A stretch of 10,302 bases of DNA from Chitinophagales bacterium (GCA_013298445.1 JAAFHQ010000142.1:1-10302); one strand, 5' to 3'; numbered from the stretch's first letter, positions 1 to 6,781 are shown. Numbers and translations are program-made. The notes: generated from the sequence alone by a model not told the origin.

Positions 1-2
1 CC

Positions 3-212
3 AGACTATCCAGCCAAGAGGCCAGTGAAAAGTACTGTGGGACCAATACCAATGTATTTGTTGCTTTCAAAAGCGGGGCATTGCAAAAGAATTTCGCGAC
101 TTGCCCCGGAGCAAAACCAGAAAAAATTGCGAATGCGTTGGTTGATGTTAACCTTCATGTAAAATCAATATTAATGTTAGGTTTGAAATTAGAGTGGAGA
201 AAGCTAATCTAA
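3..212 (+). CDS. Possible 3' end of a gene entering from the left edge (unknown)
   Basis: A reading frame is open from the window edge and ends at TAA 210-212, giving 69 residues. The predicted peptide has a mixed, protein-like composition with two cysteines (in YCGTNTN and ATCPGAKP) and an amphipathic tail ending KLEWRKLI. I do not recognise the family. A shorter frame on the same strand is also open from the edge to a stop near 160, so the choice of frame rests only on length and composition. If real, this gene lies about 140 bases upstream of the VgrG fragment on the same strand and could be another injection-system or effector gene. It could equally be non-coding. Confidence 0.3.
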   Translation, partial: RLSSQEASEKYCGTNTNVFVAFKSGALQKNFATCPGAKPEKIANALVDVNLHVKSILMLGLKLEWRKLI

Positions 213-354
213 TTTGTAAATTTAGAGATCATTAATTCTTAAACGAAAAAATCAACGAAGGTGGTCAATCTAGTCTGTGCTTATGCCTCAACTATTTATC
301 CACAATCATAAAGGTGTTTGTTGATTTGCAAAACCTAAAATTAAATGCAACACT

Positions 355-807
355 ATGATCACTATTTTACTTTCTTCAGCCGATGACCTTGATGTTGAGG
401 TAAAACTAAGCGGCAAAGCCATCGTCACCCAAAACGACCTAAAAATCGAATATAATGATGCAGATAAAGTGCTGACCATCAAAACCCCGGGAGGAAATGA
501 ATTTGTGCTTTCCGACAAGGATAAATCTGTGTCTTTGAAAGACCTGAACGGCAACAAAATGACCATGGACAATAGCGGCATCTCCCTAAGTAGCATCAAG
601 GATGTAGTCATCAAAGCCAATGGCAAGGTGGATATCCAGGGTAAGCTGGGAATAAGTAACGCTGCTTCGGGAGGCGACATCAGCCTGGAAGGGCTCAACG
701 TAAAGGCGAAAGCTAAAATTTCCTTTTCGGCACAAGGCTCCGCCTCTGCTGAGTTAAAAGCAGCTGGTAACACCAGTGTGAAAGGAGCAATGGTCATGAT
801 CAACTAA
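355..807 (+). CDS. VgrG-like spike protein, C-terminal fragment
   Basis: This 150-residue protein matches only the C-terminal part of VgrG/gp5-type spike proteins, which form the membrane-piercing tip of type VI and eCIS particles. Residues 44-69 carry the typical TPGGN, LSDKDKS and LKDLNGNK motifs. Residues 75-150 are short beta-repeat segments (SGISL, KANGKVDI, GGDISLEGLNVKAKAK), ending in the family-typical SASAEL...GNTSVKGAMVMIN. The gp27-like domain and the gp5 OB-fold, several hundred residues in a complete VgrG, are absent. The N-terminal LLSS may align with the end of the OB-fold region, which would place the break at a domain border. The frame has an in-frame TGA at 322-324 and no clear ribosome binding site before ATG 355. 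The PAAR gene follows after 11 bases. It may be a degraded vgrG or a stand-alone needle segment; I favour a remnant that may still be expressed. Confidence 0.8.
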   Translation: MITILLSSADDLDVEVKLSGKAIVTQNDLKIEYNDADKVLTIKTPGGNEFVLSDKDKSVSLKDLNGNKMTMDNSGISLSSIKDVVIKANGKVDIQGKLGISNAASGGDISLEGLNVKAKAKISFSAQGSASAELKAAGNTSVKGAMVMIN

Positions 808-818
808 AAACACAATCT

Positions 819-1118
819 ATGCCACCTGCTGCAAGATTAACCGATATGCATACTTGCCCTATGGTAACTCCGGGCTTACCTCCAATTCCACATGTGGGTG
901 GGCCAATAGTAGGGCCAGGAGTACCCAATGTACTGATAGCAGGAATGCCAGCTGCTGTAATGGGGGATAACTGTGTTTGTGTTGGTCCTCCTGATGTAAT
1001 TGTTAAAGGCTCTGCAACGGTACTGATTTCTGGTCGGCCGGCTGCACGGATGGGTGATACCACTGCACACGGCGGCAGTATAGTATTTGGCACTCCAACG
1101 GTGATCATTGGTGGTTAA
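819..1118 (+). CDS. PAAR-domain spike-tip protein
   Basis: This 99-residue protein is a full-length PAAR protein (DUF4280/PAAR class). Family members fold into a small cone that caps the VgrG trimer, sharpens the spike and can carry effectors. The protein opens with PPAARLTDMHTCP and contains two PAAR-type units: residues 1-50 (with GMPAAVMGD) and 51-99 (with GRPAARMGD and HGGSIVFG, ending GTPTVIIGG). Histidines and cysteines suited to metal binding are seen at H11, C13 and H84, with H25 and the C52/C54 pair also available. There is no C-terminal extension, so it carries no fused toxin. It sits 11 bases after the VgrG fragment and 8 bases before the AAA+ gene, all on the same strand, which indicates one transcript. 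The intact PAAR frame next to a truncated spike is notable. Confidence 0.93.
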   Translation: MPPAARLTDMHTCPMVTPGLPPIPHVGGPIVGPGVPNVLIAGMPAAVMGDNCVCVGPPDVIVKGSATVLISGRPAARMGDTTAHGGSIVFGTPTVIIGG

Positions 1119-1126
1119 TTAAACAT

Positions 1127-1927
1127 ATGGACAATACTGTCAAGAAGTCTTTTTTAGAGAACTGGCCAGTGCGCCACGTGGAAACGCCCCTCAACTGGGG
1201 TGATCTGGTGCTCGATGCCTACGCCCTGGAAGACATCCGCGAAATCCTGATCTGGCTCGAACACCAAAAGGTGCTGCTGCAAGACTGGAACCTGGAACGC
1301 CGCATCAACCAGGGTTACCGCGCCCTGTTTTACGGCCCACCAGGTACCGGCAAAACCATGACTGCTGCGCTACTGGGCAAATCGACCGGGCGGGATGTGT
1401 ACAAAATTGACCTCTCGCAGGTGGTATCCAAGTACATCGGCGAAACCGAAAAAAATCTAGCCAATATTTTTGATCAGGCGGAAAGTGGCCGATGGATCCT
1501 CTTTTTTGACGAAGCGGATGCCCTTTTTGGCCGCCGCTCCCTGAGCAAAGACGCCAAAGACCGCTACGCCAACCAGGAGGTAGCCTATCTGCTCCAACGG
1601 ATTGAAGAATTTTCGGGTGTCGCCATTTTGGCCACCAACTTCAAGGGCAATATTGATGAGGCTTTTACCCGGCGTTTTCAGGCCATGATTTATTTCCCCA
1701 TGCCCAATGCCGAGCAGCGTCTGCGGCTCTGGAAAGAGGGCTTTTCAGGCCAGCTACCCTTCGCTGGTGATATCGACTGGGAAGACATCGCCCAAAAATA
1801 TGAACTATCCGGTGGAGCCATAATCAATGTCTTGCGGCATTGCGCCCTGGCAGCAGTACAACGACAGCCAGCAGTGGTGACAGAGGAAGATGTACACAAG
1901 GGGGTACGGCGGGAGTTGAGAAAGTAG
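1127..1927 (+). CDS. AAA+ ATPase of contractile injection (eCIS) type
   Basis: This 266-residue protein is a single AAA+ module of the FtsH/CDC48-like class. Visible motifs are Walker A GPPGTGKT (70-77), a pore-loop-like SKYIGE (101-106), Walker B ILFFDEAD (124-131), sensor 1 at N171 (LATN), tandem arginines in FTRRF (R182/R183, arginine finger) and a sensor 2 region GGAIINVLR (229-237). All catalytic elements look intact. eCIS loci of the Afp/PVC type carry a related ATPase (Afp15/Pvc15) that is usually considerably longer. This one lacks the large N-terminal part and starts only about 65 residues before Walker A. Its role in eCIS is thought to be assembly or cargo loading. It is last in the spike-PAAR-ATPase trio, 8 bases after PAAR. 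By eye it uses more G/C-ending codons than the VgrG and PAAR genes before it. A general AAA chaperone is a less likely alternative. Confidence 0.88.
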   Translation: MDNTVKKSFLENWPVRHVETPLNWGDLVLDAYALEDIREILIWLEHQKVLLQDWNLERRINQGYRALFYGPPGTGKTMTAALLGKSTGRDVYKIDLSQVVSKYIGETEKNLANIFDQAESGRWILFFDEADALFGRRSLSKDAKDRYANQEVAYLLQRIEEFSGVAILATNFKGNIDEAFTRRFQAMIYFPMPNAEQRLRLWKEGFSGQLPFAGDIDWEDIAQKYELSGGAIINVLRHCALAAVQRQPAVVTEEDVHKGVRRELRK

Positions 1928-1955
1928 GGAAAAAGGGGGGTGTAGGGGTTTATAA

Positions 1956-2312
1956 TCAATAGACAATCAATTGCAATCTATCAAAAAGCACCAATTCCGC
2001 ACCAGCAGTAAACAAAGCCTGAATATTTGAAACCTCCTTGTCAAAAAAAGCAAGTAACTCCTCATTTTTGATGTTACCGAACTGAAGTAACAATACTTTT
2101 GGTGGTGCGCCTTGTGCAAGATAAGCATCAAAAAAATCACTGTCTTTAGTAACAATGGTTCTATTTTCTCGTGCAGCTATTTCTCGGATTTCTTTGTCTT
2201 GCAATAAGTGTCCGTCTGGAAAAAAGGTAGTATGAATCGCATCGCAACCTTTCGCATTCAGAAATTTTGCCAATTTATATGGGAGTTGCGTATCAATGAT
2301 GAATTTCAACAT
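1956..2312 (-). CDS. DUF5615 PIN-like toxin/nuclease
   Basis: This 118-residue protein fits the DUF5615 (Mut7-C-like PIN) family, small putative RNases usually paired with a DUF433 antitoxin. Acidic residues expected for metal binding are seen at D7 (IIDTQLP; many relatives have DENLP), D39 (LLQDKEI), and D57/D59 in the VTKDSDFF motif. The pattern RTIVTKDSDF after an alpha-helix is the strongest family signature. The start at 2312 lies 3 bases after the stop of the DUF433 gene, so the two are almost certainly co-transcribed with the antitoxin first. Its 3' end faces the AAA+ gene, with 28 bases between the two stops. RNase activity and toxicity are inferred from the family, not shown by the sequence. 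Confidence 0.88.
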   Translation of the reverse strand: MLKFIIDTQLPYKLAKFLNAKGCDAIHTTFFPDGHLLQDKEIREIAARENRTIVTKDSDFFDAYLAQGAPPKVLLLQFGNIKNEELLAFFDKEVSNIQALFTAGAELVLFDRLQLIVY

Positions 2313-2315
2313 ATG

Positions 2316-2552
2316 CTAGGCAGCAGCAAGAGGAATGATGGATTTTGTATTTGCCATCCGAGCAGCAAACAATAAGCAAGCGTAGATATCTTCTTGCTCC
2401 AAATAAGGATAATCCTCTAGGATTTCTTCGTGCGTCATACCTGCTGCAAGCAACTCTAGCAACTGCGCTACGGTGAAACGCATATTGCGGATGCTCGGTT
2501 TGCCATGCGAGACTTCAGAATTAATTGTGATGCGTTCGATGATGTTTTTCAT
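2316..2552 (-). CDS. DUF433 antitoxin-like protein
   Basis: This 78-residue protein is a typical full-length DUF433 member. It contains HGKPSIRNMRFTVAQLLELL (16-35), followed by AAGMTHEEILEDYP and LEQEDIYACLLFAARMA. The family has a small helix-turn-helix-like fold and is generally the partner of DUF5615 PIN-like proteins, probably binding the toxin and its own promoter. It is the first gene of a two-gene minus-strand unit. The start ATG at 2552 lies at the edge of an AT-rich region shared with the divergent tail tube gene. The last residues (IIPLAAA) are encoded just before the toxin start, giving the tight coupling normal for such modules. Confidence 0.88.
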   Translation of the reverse strand: MKNIIERITINSEVSHGKPSIRNMRFTVAQLLELLAAGMTHEEILEDYPYLEQEDIYACLLFAARMANTKSIIPLAAA

Positions 2553-2705
2553 GTGTTACAAAAATACTAGAAAAAATGTTGAAAAAAAAATATTTTTGAG
2601 ATTGCGACACAACTCAATGAACCTTATCTGCATTAGCGGACAGGCAATGCCGTTTTTCCTTGGCATAGGGTCAAATTTTTTAACTCATCTTTTAATCTAA
2701 ATATC
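2553..2705. promoter_or_regulatory. Divergent intergenic region with a possible antitoxin promoter
   Basis: This 153-base AT-rich gap separates the minus-strand DUF433 gene from the plus-strand tail tube gene, so it should hold promoters for both. On the minus strand, TATTTTTG (2566-2559) matches the Bacteroidota -7 consensus TAnnTTTG exactly. It lies only 6 bases before the ATG, so transcripts from it would be nearly leaderless, and no clear -33 TTG box is seen. For the tail tube gene I see no convincing promoter. A weak ATGCC/GGCAT inverted repeat lies about 50 bases before its start. The promoter assignment is tentative. Confidence 0.3.
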
Positions 2706-3158
2706 ATGGCTGGAGAAAAGCAAGAAGTACAGTGGCCAATTCCAAACTTTCACTTTCGGGCGATGGTCGGAAGCACTGAAATTTCTTTTCAAGAGGTATC
2801 TGGTTTAGACGCTGAAGTTGATGTCGTTGAATACCGCAATGGCAATAGCCCCAACTTTGTCGAGCCCAAAATGCCTGGGTTAAAAAAATACTCCGACATA
2901 ACCCTCAAAAAAGGCATGTTTAAGGGGGATTTAGAACTGTATGATTATTTCATGAAGGTACAAATGAACCTGATCGAGCCTAAAACCATCACCATTTCGC
3001 TCATCGATAGTGACAACCAAACGACTCTATTTGTGTGGACGCTCACCAATGCTTTTCCAAAAAAGGTAACAGGTGCGAGTTTGAACGCCAAAACCAGTGA
3101 GGCAGCTATCGAAGAGATCGTACTTGCACACGAAGGGATGACCATGGAAGCCAAGTAA
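2706..3158 (+). CDS. Phage tail tube protein, gp19/Afp1-like
   Basis: This 150-residue protein belongs to the T4 gp19-like tail tube family (conserved phage tail region protein), which forms the inner tube of contractile tails and eCIS particles. Its length equals that of the Afp1/Afp5 and Pvc1/Pvc5 tube proteins. Signatures are FQEVSGLDAEVDVVEYRNG (28-46), the KMPGLKKYSDITLKKG loop and strand (55-70), WTLTNAFPKKV (111-121) and the closing SEAAIEEIVLAHEG (131-144). The frame is intact and starts at ATG 2706 without a visible Shine-Dalgarno sequence. It is separated from the PAAR/ATPase genes by the opposite-strand toxin-antitoxin pair and followed by unrelated convergent genes. No sheath or second tube gene is next to it, which is unusual because tube genes normally lie beside the sheath gene. 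Confidence 0.93.
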   Translation: MAGEKQEVQWPIPNFHFRAMVGSTEISFQEVSGLDAEVDVVEYRNGNSPNFVEPKMPGLKKYSDITLKKGMFKGDLELYDYFMKVQMNLIEPKTITISLIDSDNQTTLFVWTLTNAFPKKVTGASLNAKTSEAAIEEIVLAHEGMTMEAK

Positions 3159-3194
3159 GTTTGGCCCTGTTTAAGCTAACCTAGGCAGATGTTC

Positions 3195-4244
3195 TCACTT
3201 CGACTCCCTAATCAATTGAAAAGAACAAGATTGCGCCTTCGCCTCCACATCAAAAGACCTCAAACTGTAAAAACCTTCGATCTTCCCTTCTTCTTTTTGT
3301 AAAAAAATGGCCAGCGTGATGTAGCCCATTTTTTCACCGCCAATCATCCAATCTCCCCTGGCAAAAAGCACATTGTCGTTCACACTGCCTGTCAATTTGG
3401 CCTGCACTTCAAAACCCTCAAAGGCATAAAACTCGGCAATGAAGCTTCCTTTTTTTTCTATAAATTCTACAATTTCAAGGTTGGCACTCGCCTTTTTTTT
3501 CAAGGTTCCATTGATGGTTTCGCCCTGGTACAGCCCTAAAAAAGGGCGGTAATTTTTCACTTCGAAGCGGGGAGCTTCGTTCATGAGCGCCACAAAATCA
3601 ATCGGTTTCGCATCGATCAGGTTTTGATCTGCTTTGGCATTACGTTGTTGGGGAGCGGGTAAGGTGCTTTTTTCCAGGGATTCGTCATAATGAAAATCCT
3701 TCTTTTTGAGCACATCCCGCTCAAATGAATAATTGTATTCTGCCCAGGGTTTTCCGTGGGTAACACGGATTGGCGATCCATTCTGGTCGAATTCTTTTTG
3801 CTCGCCATACCAATCTTCCCCCTCATAAACCCCAACCATGGACAGCTTCCCATTAAAATGATACCAGCGACATTCTCCTTTCAGGTGCATTTTCCAGGAA
3901 AATAGCCCAAGTCCCGATTCCTGGTGTACTGCCGTAACCCATACGTAGCCTTGGGTTTTGATTTCGCCAGTGATGAAGTGGTCTTCAAAGTAAAAGTAGA
4001 GGTTAGGGGTCTTGAAAGCCGCAATACGACCCGTTTCGTCTATTTCAACTTTGTCCTTTTTTTTATCCCCAGCAACTACTTCCCGAAAAATGCGGTACAC
4101 CCGCGCTCCCTCTTTGCCGGGAAGCACGCGGCCACTGATGTCAAAAAAAAGAGGTCCTTTGAAACCGTGGGGGATGTAGACGCCTTGGGCTAGTAAACCT
4201 TGCCCCACCAACAGCAAACCCAAAATCATGAGCCATTTTGACAT
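3195..4244 (-). CDS. Secreted protein of unknown function with MORN/YwqK-like segment
   Basis: An ATG at 4262 gives 355 residues, but I prefer the second ATG at 4244 (349 residues): an AGGAAG-like ribosome site sits just before it and the protein then begins directly with a signal peptide. That peptide is SKWLMILGLLLVGQGLLAQG, with likely cleavage after LLA. Numbered from the first ATG, residues 135-163 (HFNGKLSMVGVYEGEDWYGEQKEFDQNGSP) resemble the short strand repeats of MORN/YwqK proteins. Residues 165-235 include a lysine-rich, probably flexible linker. Residues 238-350 look like a separate beta-rich domain (FLGLYQGETINGTL...). I do not recognise the family. It follows the GH36 gene by 13 bases (31 to the preferred start), so it is probably co-transcribed and may act in the periplasm or on the cell surface. 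No enzyme motif is visible. Confidence 0.85.
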   Translation of the reverse strand: MSKWLMILGLLLVGQGLLAQGVYIPHGFKGPLFFDISGRVLPGKEGARVYRIFREVVAGDKKKDKVEIDETGRIAAFKTPNLYFYFEDHFITGEIKTQGYVWVTAVHQESGLGLFSWKMHLKGECRWYHFNGKLSMVGVYEGEDWYGEQKEFDQNGSPIRVTHGKPWAEYNYSFERDVLKKKDFHYDESLEKSTLPAPQQRNAKADQNLIDAKPIDFVALMNEAPRFEVKNYRPFLGLYQGETINGTLKKKASANLEIVEFIEKKGSFIAEFYAFEGFEVQAKLTGSVNDNVLFARGDWMIGGEKMGYITLAIFLQKEEGKIEGFYSLRSFDVEAKAQSCSFQLIRESK

Positions 4245-4275
4245 ACTTCCTCGTTTTAGCATTGCTTGGGGATAA

Positions 4276-6489
4276 TCAACGCACCTCTTTTACTTCTACC
4301 AAAACACTCGTGCGCCGAAGACTCAGACTCGGATTAAAGCCAACAGTCATCAAAAAATCACCGGAATAAACCGTGGTAGCGTTGATGCTCGACCGGGTGC
4401 CCGGGAATACGTTGAGTTCGGTCAAACGGTACTTTTTCACGGGATCCAGCCCTTGCAATTTTATGGGCGCAGTGGAAAACGAATTTTCGTAACGGTTGCT
4501 CACTACATAGTTGAACACAATCGCCCGGTCTTTTTGGGGGCTGACAAACATACTGGAGGCAATCGGGTTTTGCCAGGGGCTCACCAATCGATACAAATCA
4601 CCGTGCCAAATCATATCGCTGATGGATTGGTAATTTTTGATGGCCTGCTGGCTGAATTCCAATTCCTCAGGCTTGAGCTGGTCCACCACGATGTCGTAGC
4701 CCATTTTGCCCATCATGGCCACGTCGGTGCGGAACTTGATGCCCACCTTGCTCCAATCGGTGATGTGGGCGCAATGGGTAATGGCAGGATAATAATAGGA
4801 ATATTCCCATTGTTGGAAAATCCGCTCCAGGGGGTCAGTATTGTCTGAAACCCAAAACTCGGTGAAGTATTTGAGGGCCCCATAATCCACCCGACCTCCG
4901 CCACCCGAACAAAGCATCATGGGCACCACCGGGTACTTTTTGCGCAAGCGTTCCAATACGCTGTACAAACCATTGACATAATCCACATAAAGGTGAGTTT
5001 GGGGCATTTTTTGCTTTTCCAGATAGGCCGAATGCGCGTTGTAAATCACGGCATTACAATCCCATTTGATGAAGGCGATATTGGGGTTTTGGGTAAACAA
5101 CTTATCCAGAATGCCGAAGACAAAATCCTGCACTTCTGGGTTGCTCAGGTCCAATACCAGCTGGTTGCGGAAATAATGCTCGGGGCGCTCAGGTTGGCGA
5201 ATGACCCAATCGGGGTGTTTTTCATAGAGCTCACTTTTGGGATTGACCATTTCGGGCTCGACCCAAATGCCAAATTTTACGCCCGCTTTGGTGGCTTCCT
5301 CCACCAAATAACCAATGCCATGCGGCAATTTTTTGACGTTCTCCTGCCAGTCGCCCAAACCAGCTACATCACCATTGCGGGGATATTTGTTGCCAAACCA
5401 GCCATCGTCCAGCAGGAATAGGTCTACGCCCAATTTTTTGGCTCCGGCAAACAAATCCACCAGCTTTTTTTCATCAAAATCAAAATAGGTCGCTTCCCAG
5501 TTGTTCAGCAAGGTCAGGCGAGAGCCATTCCCATCCAGCACCCGGAAGTTCCGTGCCCAACTGTGCAAATTCCGACTCACTTCACCGATGCCATTTTCTC
5601 CATATGCATAAATCAGCGCCGGGGTTTTGAAGCTCTTCCCCGCGGCTAGTTGGTATTCCGAAGCATGGGGGTTGATGCCCGCAATCAAGCGCAGGTTGTG
5701 GTAGCTATCCATTTCGAAGTCGATCTTGAAATTGCCCGACCATGCCAGATTCGCCAGCAGCACTTTGCCGCTGTTTTCGGTAGCAGGTTGGTCAAAAGAC
5801 AACATGAAGGTTGGCGGTTGGTACAGGTTGGCGCGGGCACCCAATTTGGAATCGAGGGTATGGATGCCAAAAGGCAGACGGGTTTCTTCGGGTTTCATCT
5901 CTCCGGCCCAAGTGCCGTGGTAATGCCGCAGGTAGTAGTCGGAACCCATAAAGTACAAGTTGGCTGAAGCATATTTGTCCAGGCGGATGGTGCCTTTTTC
6001 CGCATTTTTGATTTCACTCCACTGCTCGAATACGTTGTTTTGAGGGTAGACTTTGAAGTACAAGGTAACCTCCGTGGCGTACACCGGATCGCGCAGTACC
6101 ACGCTGGTTTGGGTGACCTGATTGGCCAATGTCTCCTTGCGGTGGCTCACATACCTCAGTTCAGTCGAGGTATTGCCGTCGGCGTGGATGATTTGCAGAG
6201 CTGGCTCCACCAAGCTCCAGGAGCCACTGGGGGTGTAGACATTATTGTAAATTCCGGCATTGCCGTCGTTGTGTTTGTACGTAGCCTTGATGCCCGCGTA
6301 TTCGGCAGCATCGCCGAGGCGTTTGCCAAAATGGGTGATGCCGAGGCGTTGATCGGAGTCCGTCTGTAGAACCAACGCGTAATCTTTTGATTCAATGGGG
6401 ATGGTTACACTGGCTTGAGCGTGTAAAGGCGACTGTCCAAACAGTAAGCAAAAAGTCAGGAGGGCGCAGAGAAGAACTTGGTGTTTCAT
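4276..6489 (-). CDS. Secreted alpha-galactosidase, glycoside hydrolase family 36
   Basis: This 737-residue enzyme is a full-length GH36 alpha-galactosidase that should release terminal alpha-1,6-linked galactose from raffinose-type sugars or galactomannan side chains. A signal peptide (MKHQVLLCALLTFCLLFG..HAQA) spans residues 1-26. Residues 28-310 form the N-terminal beta-sandwich region. The (beta/alpha)8 barrel runs from about 320 to 640 and contains LLDDGWFG (359-366), FGIWVEPEMV, the nucleophile motif IKWDCN (D477), CSGGGGRVD (527-535) and the acid/base motif WVSDNTDP (D549). A beta-rich C-terminal domain ends the protein. Catalytic residue roles are assigned from the family. No type IX sorting tail is seen, so it is likely periplasmic or surface-associated. 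It lies downstream of the sensor kinase and just upstream of the secreted unknown gene. Substrate preference within GH36 cannot be settled here. Confidence 0.96.
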   Translation of the reverse strand: MKHQVLLCALLTFCLLFGQSPLHAQASVTIPIESKDYALVLQTDSDQRLGITHFGKRLGDAAEYAGIKATYKHNDGNAGIYNNVYTPSGSWSLVEPALQIIHADGNTSTELRYVSHRKETLANQVTQTSVVLRDPVYATEVTLYFKVYPQNNVFEQWSEIKNAEKGTIRLDKYASANLYFMGSDYYLRHYHGTWAGEMKPEETRLPFGIHTLDSKLGARANLYQPPTFMLSFDQPATENSGKVLLANLAWSGNFKIDFEMDSYHNLRLIAGINPHASEYQLAAGKSFKTPALIYAYGENGIGEVSRNLHSWARNFRVLDGNGSRLTLLNNWEATYFDFDEKKLVDLFAGAKKLGVDLFLLDDGWFGNKYPRNGDVAGLGDWQENVKKLPHGIGYLVEEATKAGVKFGIWVEPEMVNPKSELYEKHPDWVIRQPERPEHYFRNQLVLDLSNPEVQDFVFGILDKLFTQNPNIAFIKWDCNAVIYNAHSAYLEKQKMPQTHLYVDYVNGLYSVLERLRKKYPVVPMMLCSGGGGRVDYGALKYFTEFWVSDNTDPLERIFQQWEYSYYYPAITHCAHITDWSKVGIKFRTDVAMMGKMGYDIVVDQLKPEELEFSQQAIKNYQSISDMIWHGDLYRLVSPWQNPIASSMFVSPQKDRAIVFNYVVSNRYENSFSTAPIKLQGLDPVKKYRLTELNVFPGTRSSINATTVYSGDFLMTVGFNPSLSLRRTSVLVEVKEVR

Positions 6490-6646
6490 GATGATCTATA
6501 CATTTAGCAAGGCCAGCGCAAAAGTTGTGGGATTGGTGGCTCTGTTTCAAACTCCAATTTAGTACTTTAAAAGCCAATTTTTCAGCAAAAGGTGCAGGTT
6601 TCTTGGCGCACTTGCGCTTCAATTATTGCCTCTTAAAATCTTCACC

Positions 6647-6781
6647 ATGAAAAAACCAATCAATCATTTGGTTTATTTGATGTTTTTATGTTGTGCATTG
6701 AGGCTTCATCAATGCATTAATGCTCTGACTGCCTCTGGATCAATTTTCAGAGACAGCTTTTTTATTCTGATCCAGATTTAA
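6647..6781 (+). CDS. Small signal-peptide-like reading frame, doubtful
   Basis: A 44-residue frame starts with MKKPINHLVYLMFLCCAL, a basic start followed by a hydrophobic stretch, as in many exported proteins. It then stops at TAA 6779-6781, inside the antisense 3' end of the histidine kinase gene. It spans the 6694-6716 inverted repeat. It could be a small membrane peptide, the leftover 5' end of an exported-protein gene, or chance. There is no recognisable ribosome site, and the overlap with a real gene lowers confidence. Confidence 0.2.
   Translation: MKKPINHLVYLMFLCCALRLHQCINALTASGSIFRDSFFILIQI
6694..6716. repeat. Perfect 8-bp inverted repeat (hairpin) between kinase and GH36
   Basis: TGCATTGA at 6694-6701 is the exact reverse complement of TCAATGCA at 6709-6716, with a 7-base loop. 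It lies 24 bases beyond the kinase stop codon and about 205 bases before the galactosidase start in the direction of transcription. Neither strand has a run of T after the stem, so it is not a standard intrinsic terminator. It could be an RNA hairpin that protects or ends the kinase transcript, or a protein-binding site. Confidence 0.4.

Noticed and set aside
306..803. Long minus-strand frame opposite the VgrG fragment
   Set aside because: It is antisense to a clearly recognisable VgrG C-terminus and its composition looks like a mirror of that gene.
1928..1955. G-rich run after the ATPase stop as a phase-variable tract or terminator
   Set aside because: The longest G run is six bases, lies outside the coding frames, and no stem with a T tract is present.
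2473..2700. Plus-strand 75-codon frame upstream of the tail tube gene
   Set aside because: Its first third is antisense to the DUF433 gene and the rest is AT-rich intergenic sequence with no family resemblance.
4993..5421. Plus-strand 142-codon frame inside the GH36 gene
   Set aside because: It is antisense to the catalytic barrel of GH36, whose motifs are unmistakable. Other plus-strand frames in 4453-6369 fail for the same reason.
6392..6622. Minus-strand 76-codon frame overlapping the GH36 start
   Set aside because: It overlaps the GH36 signal peptide in another frame and shows no domain; it probably just crosses the promoter region.
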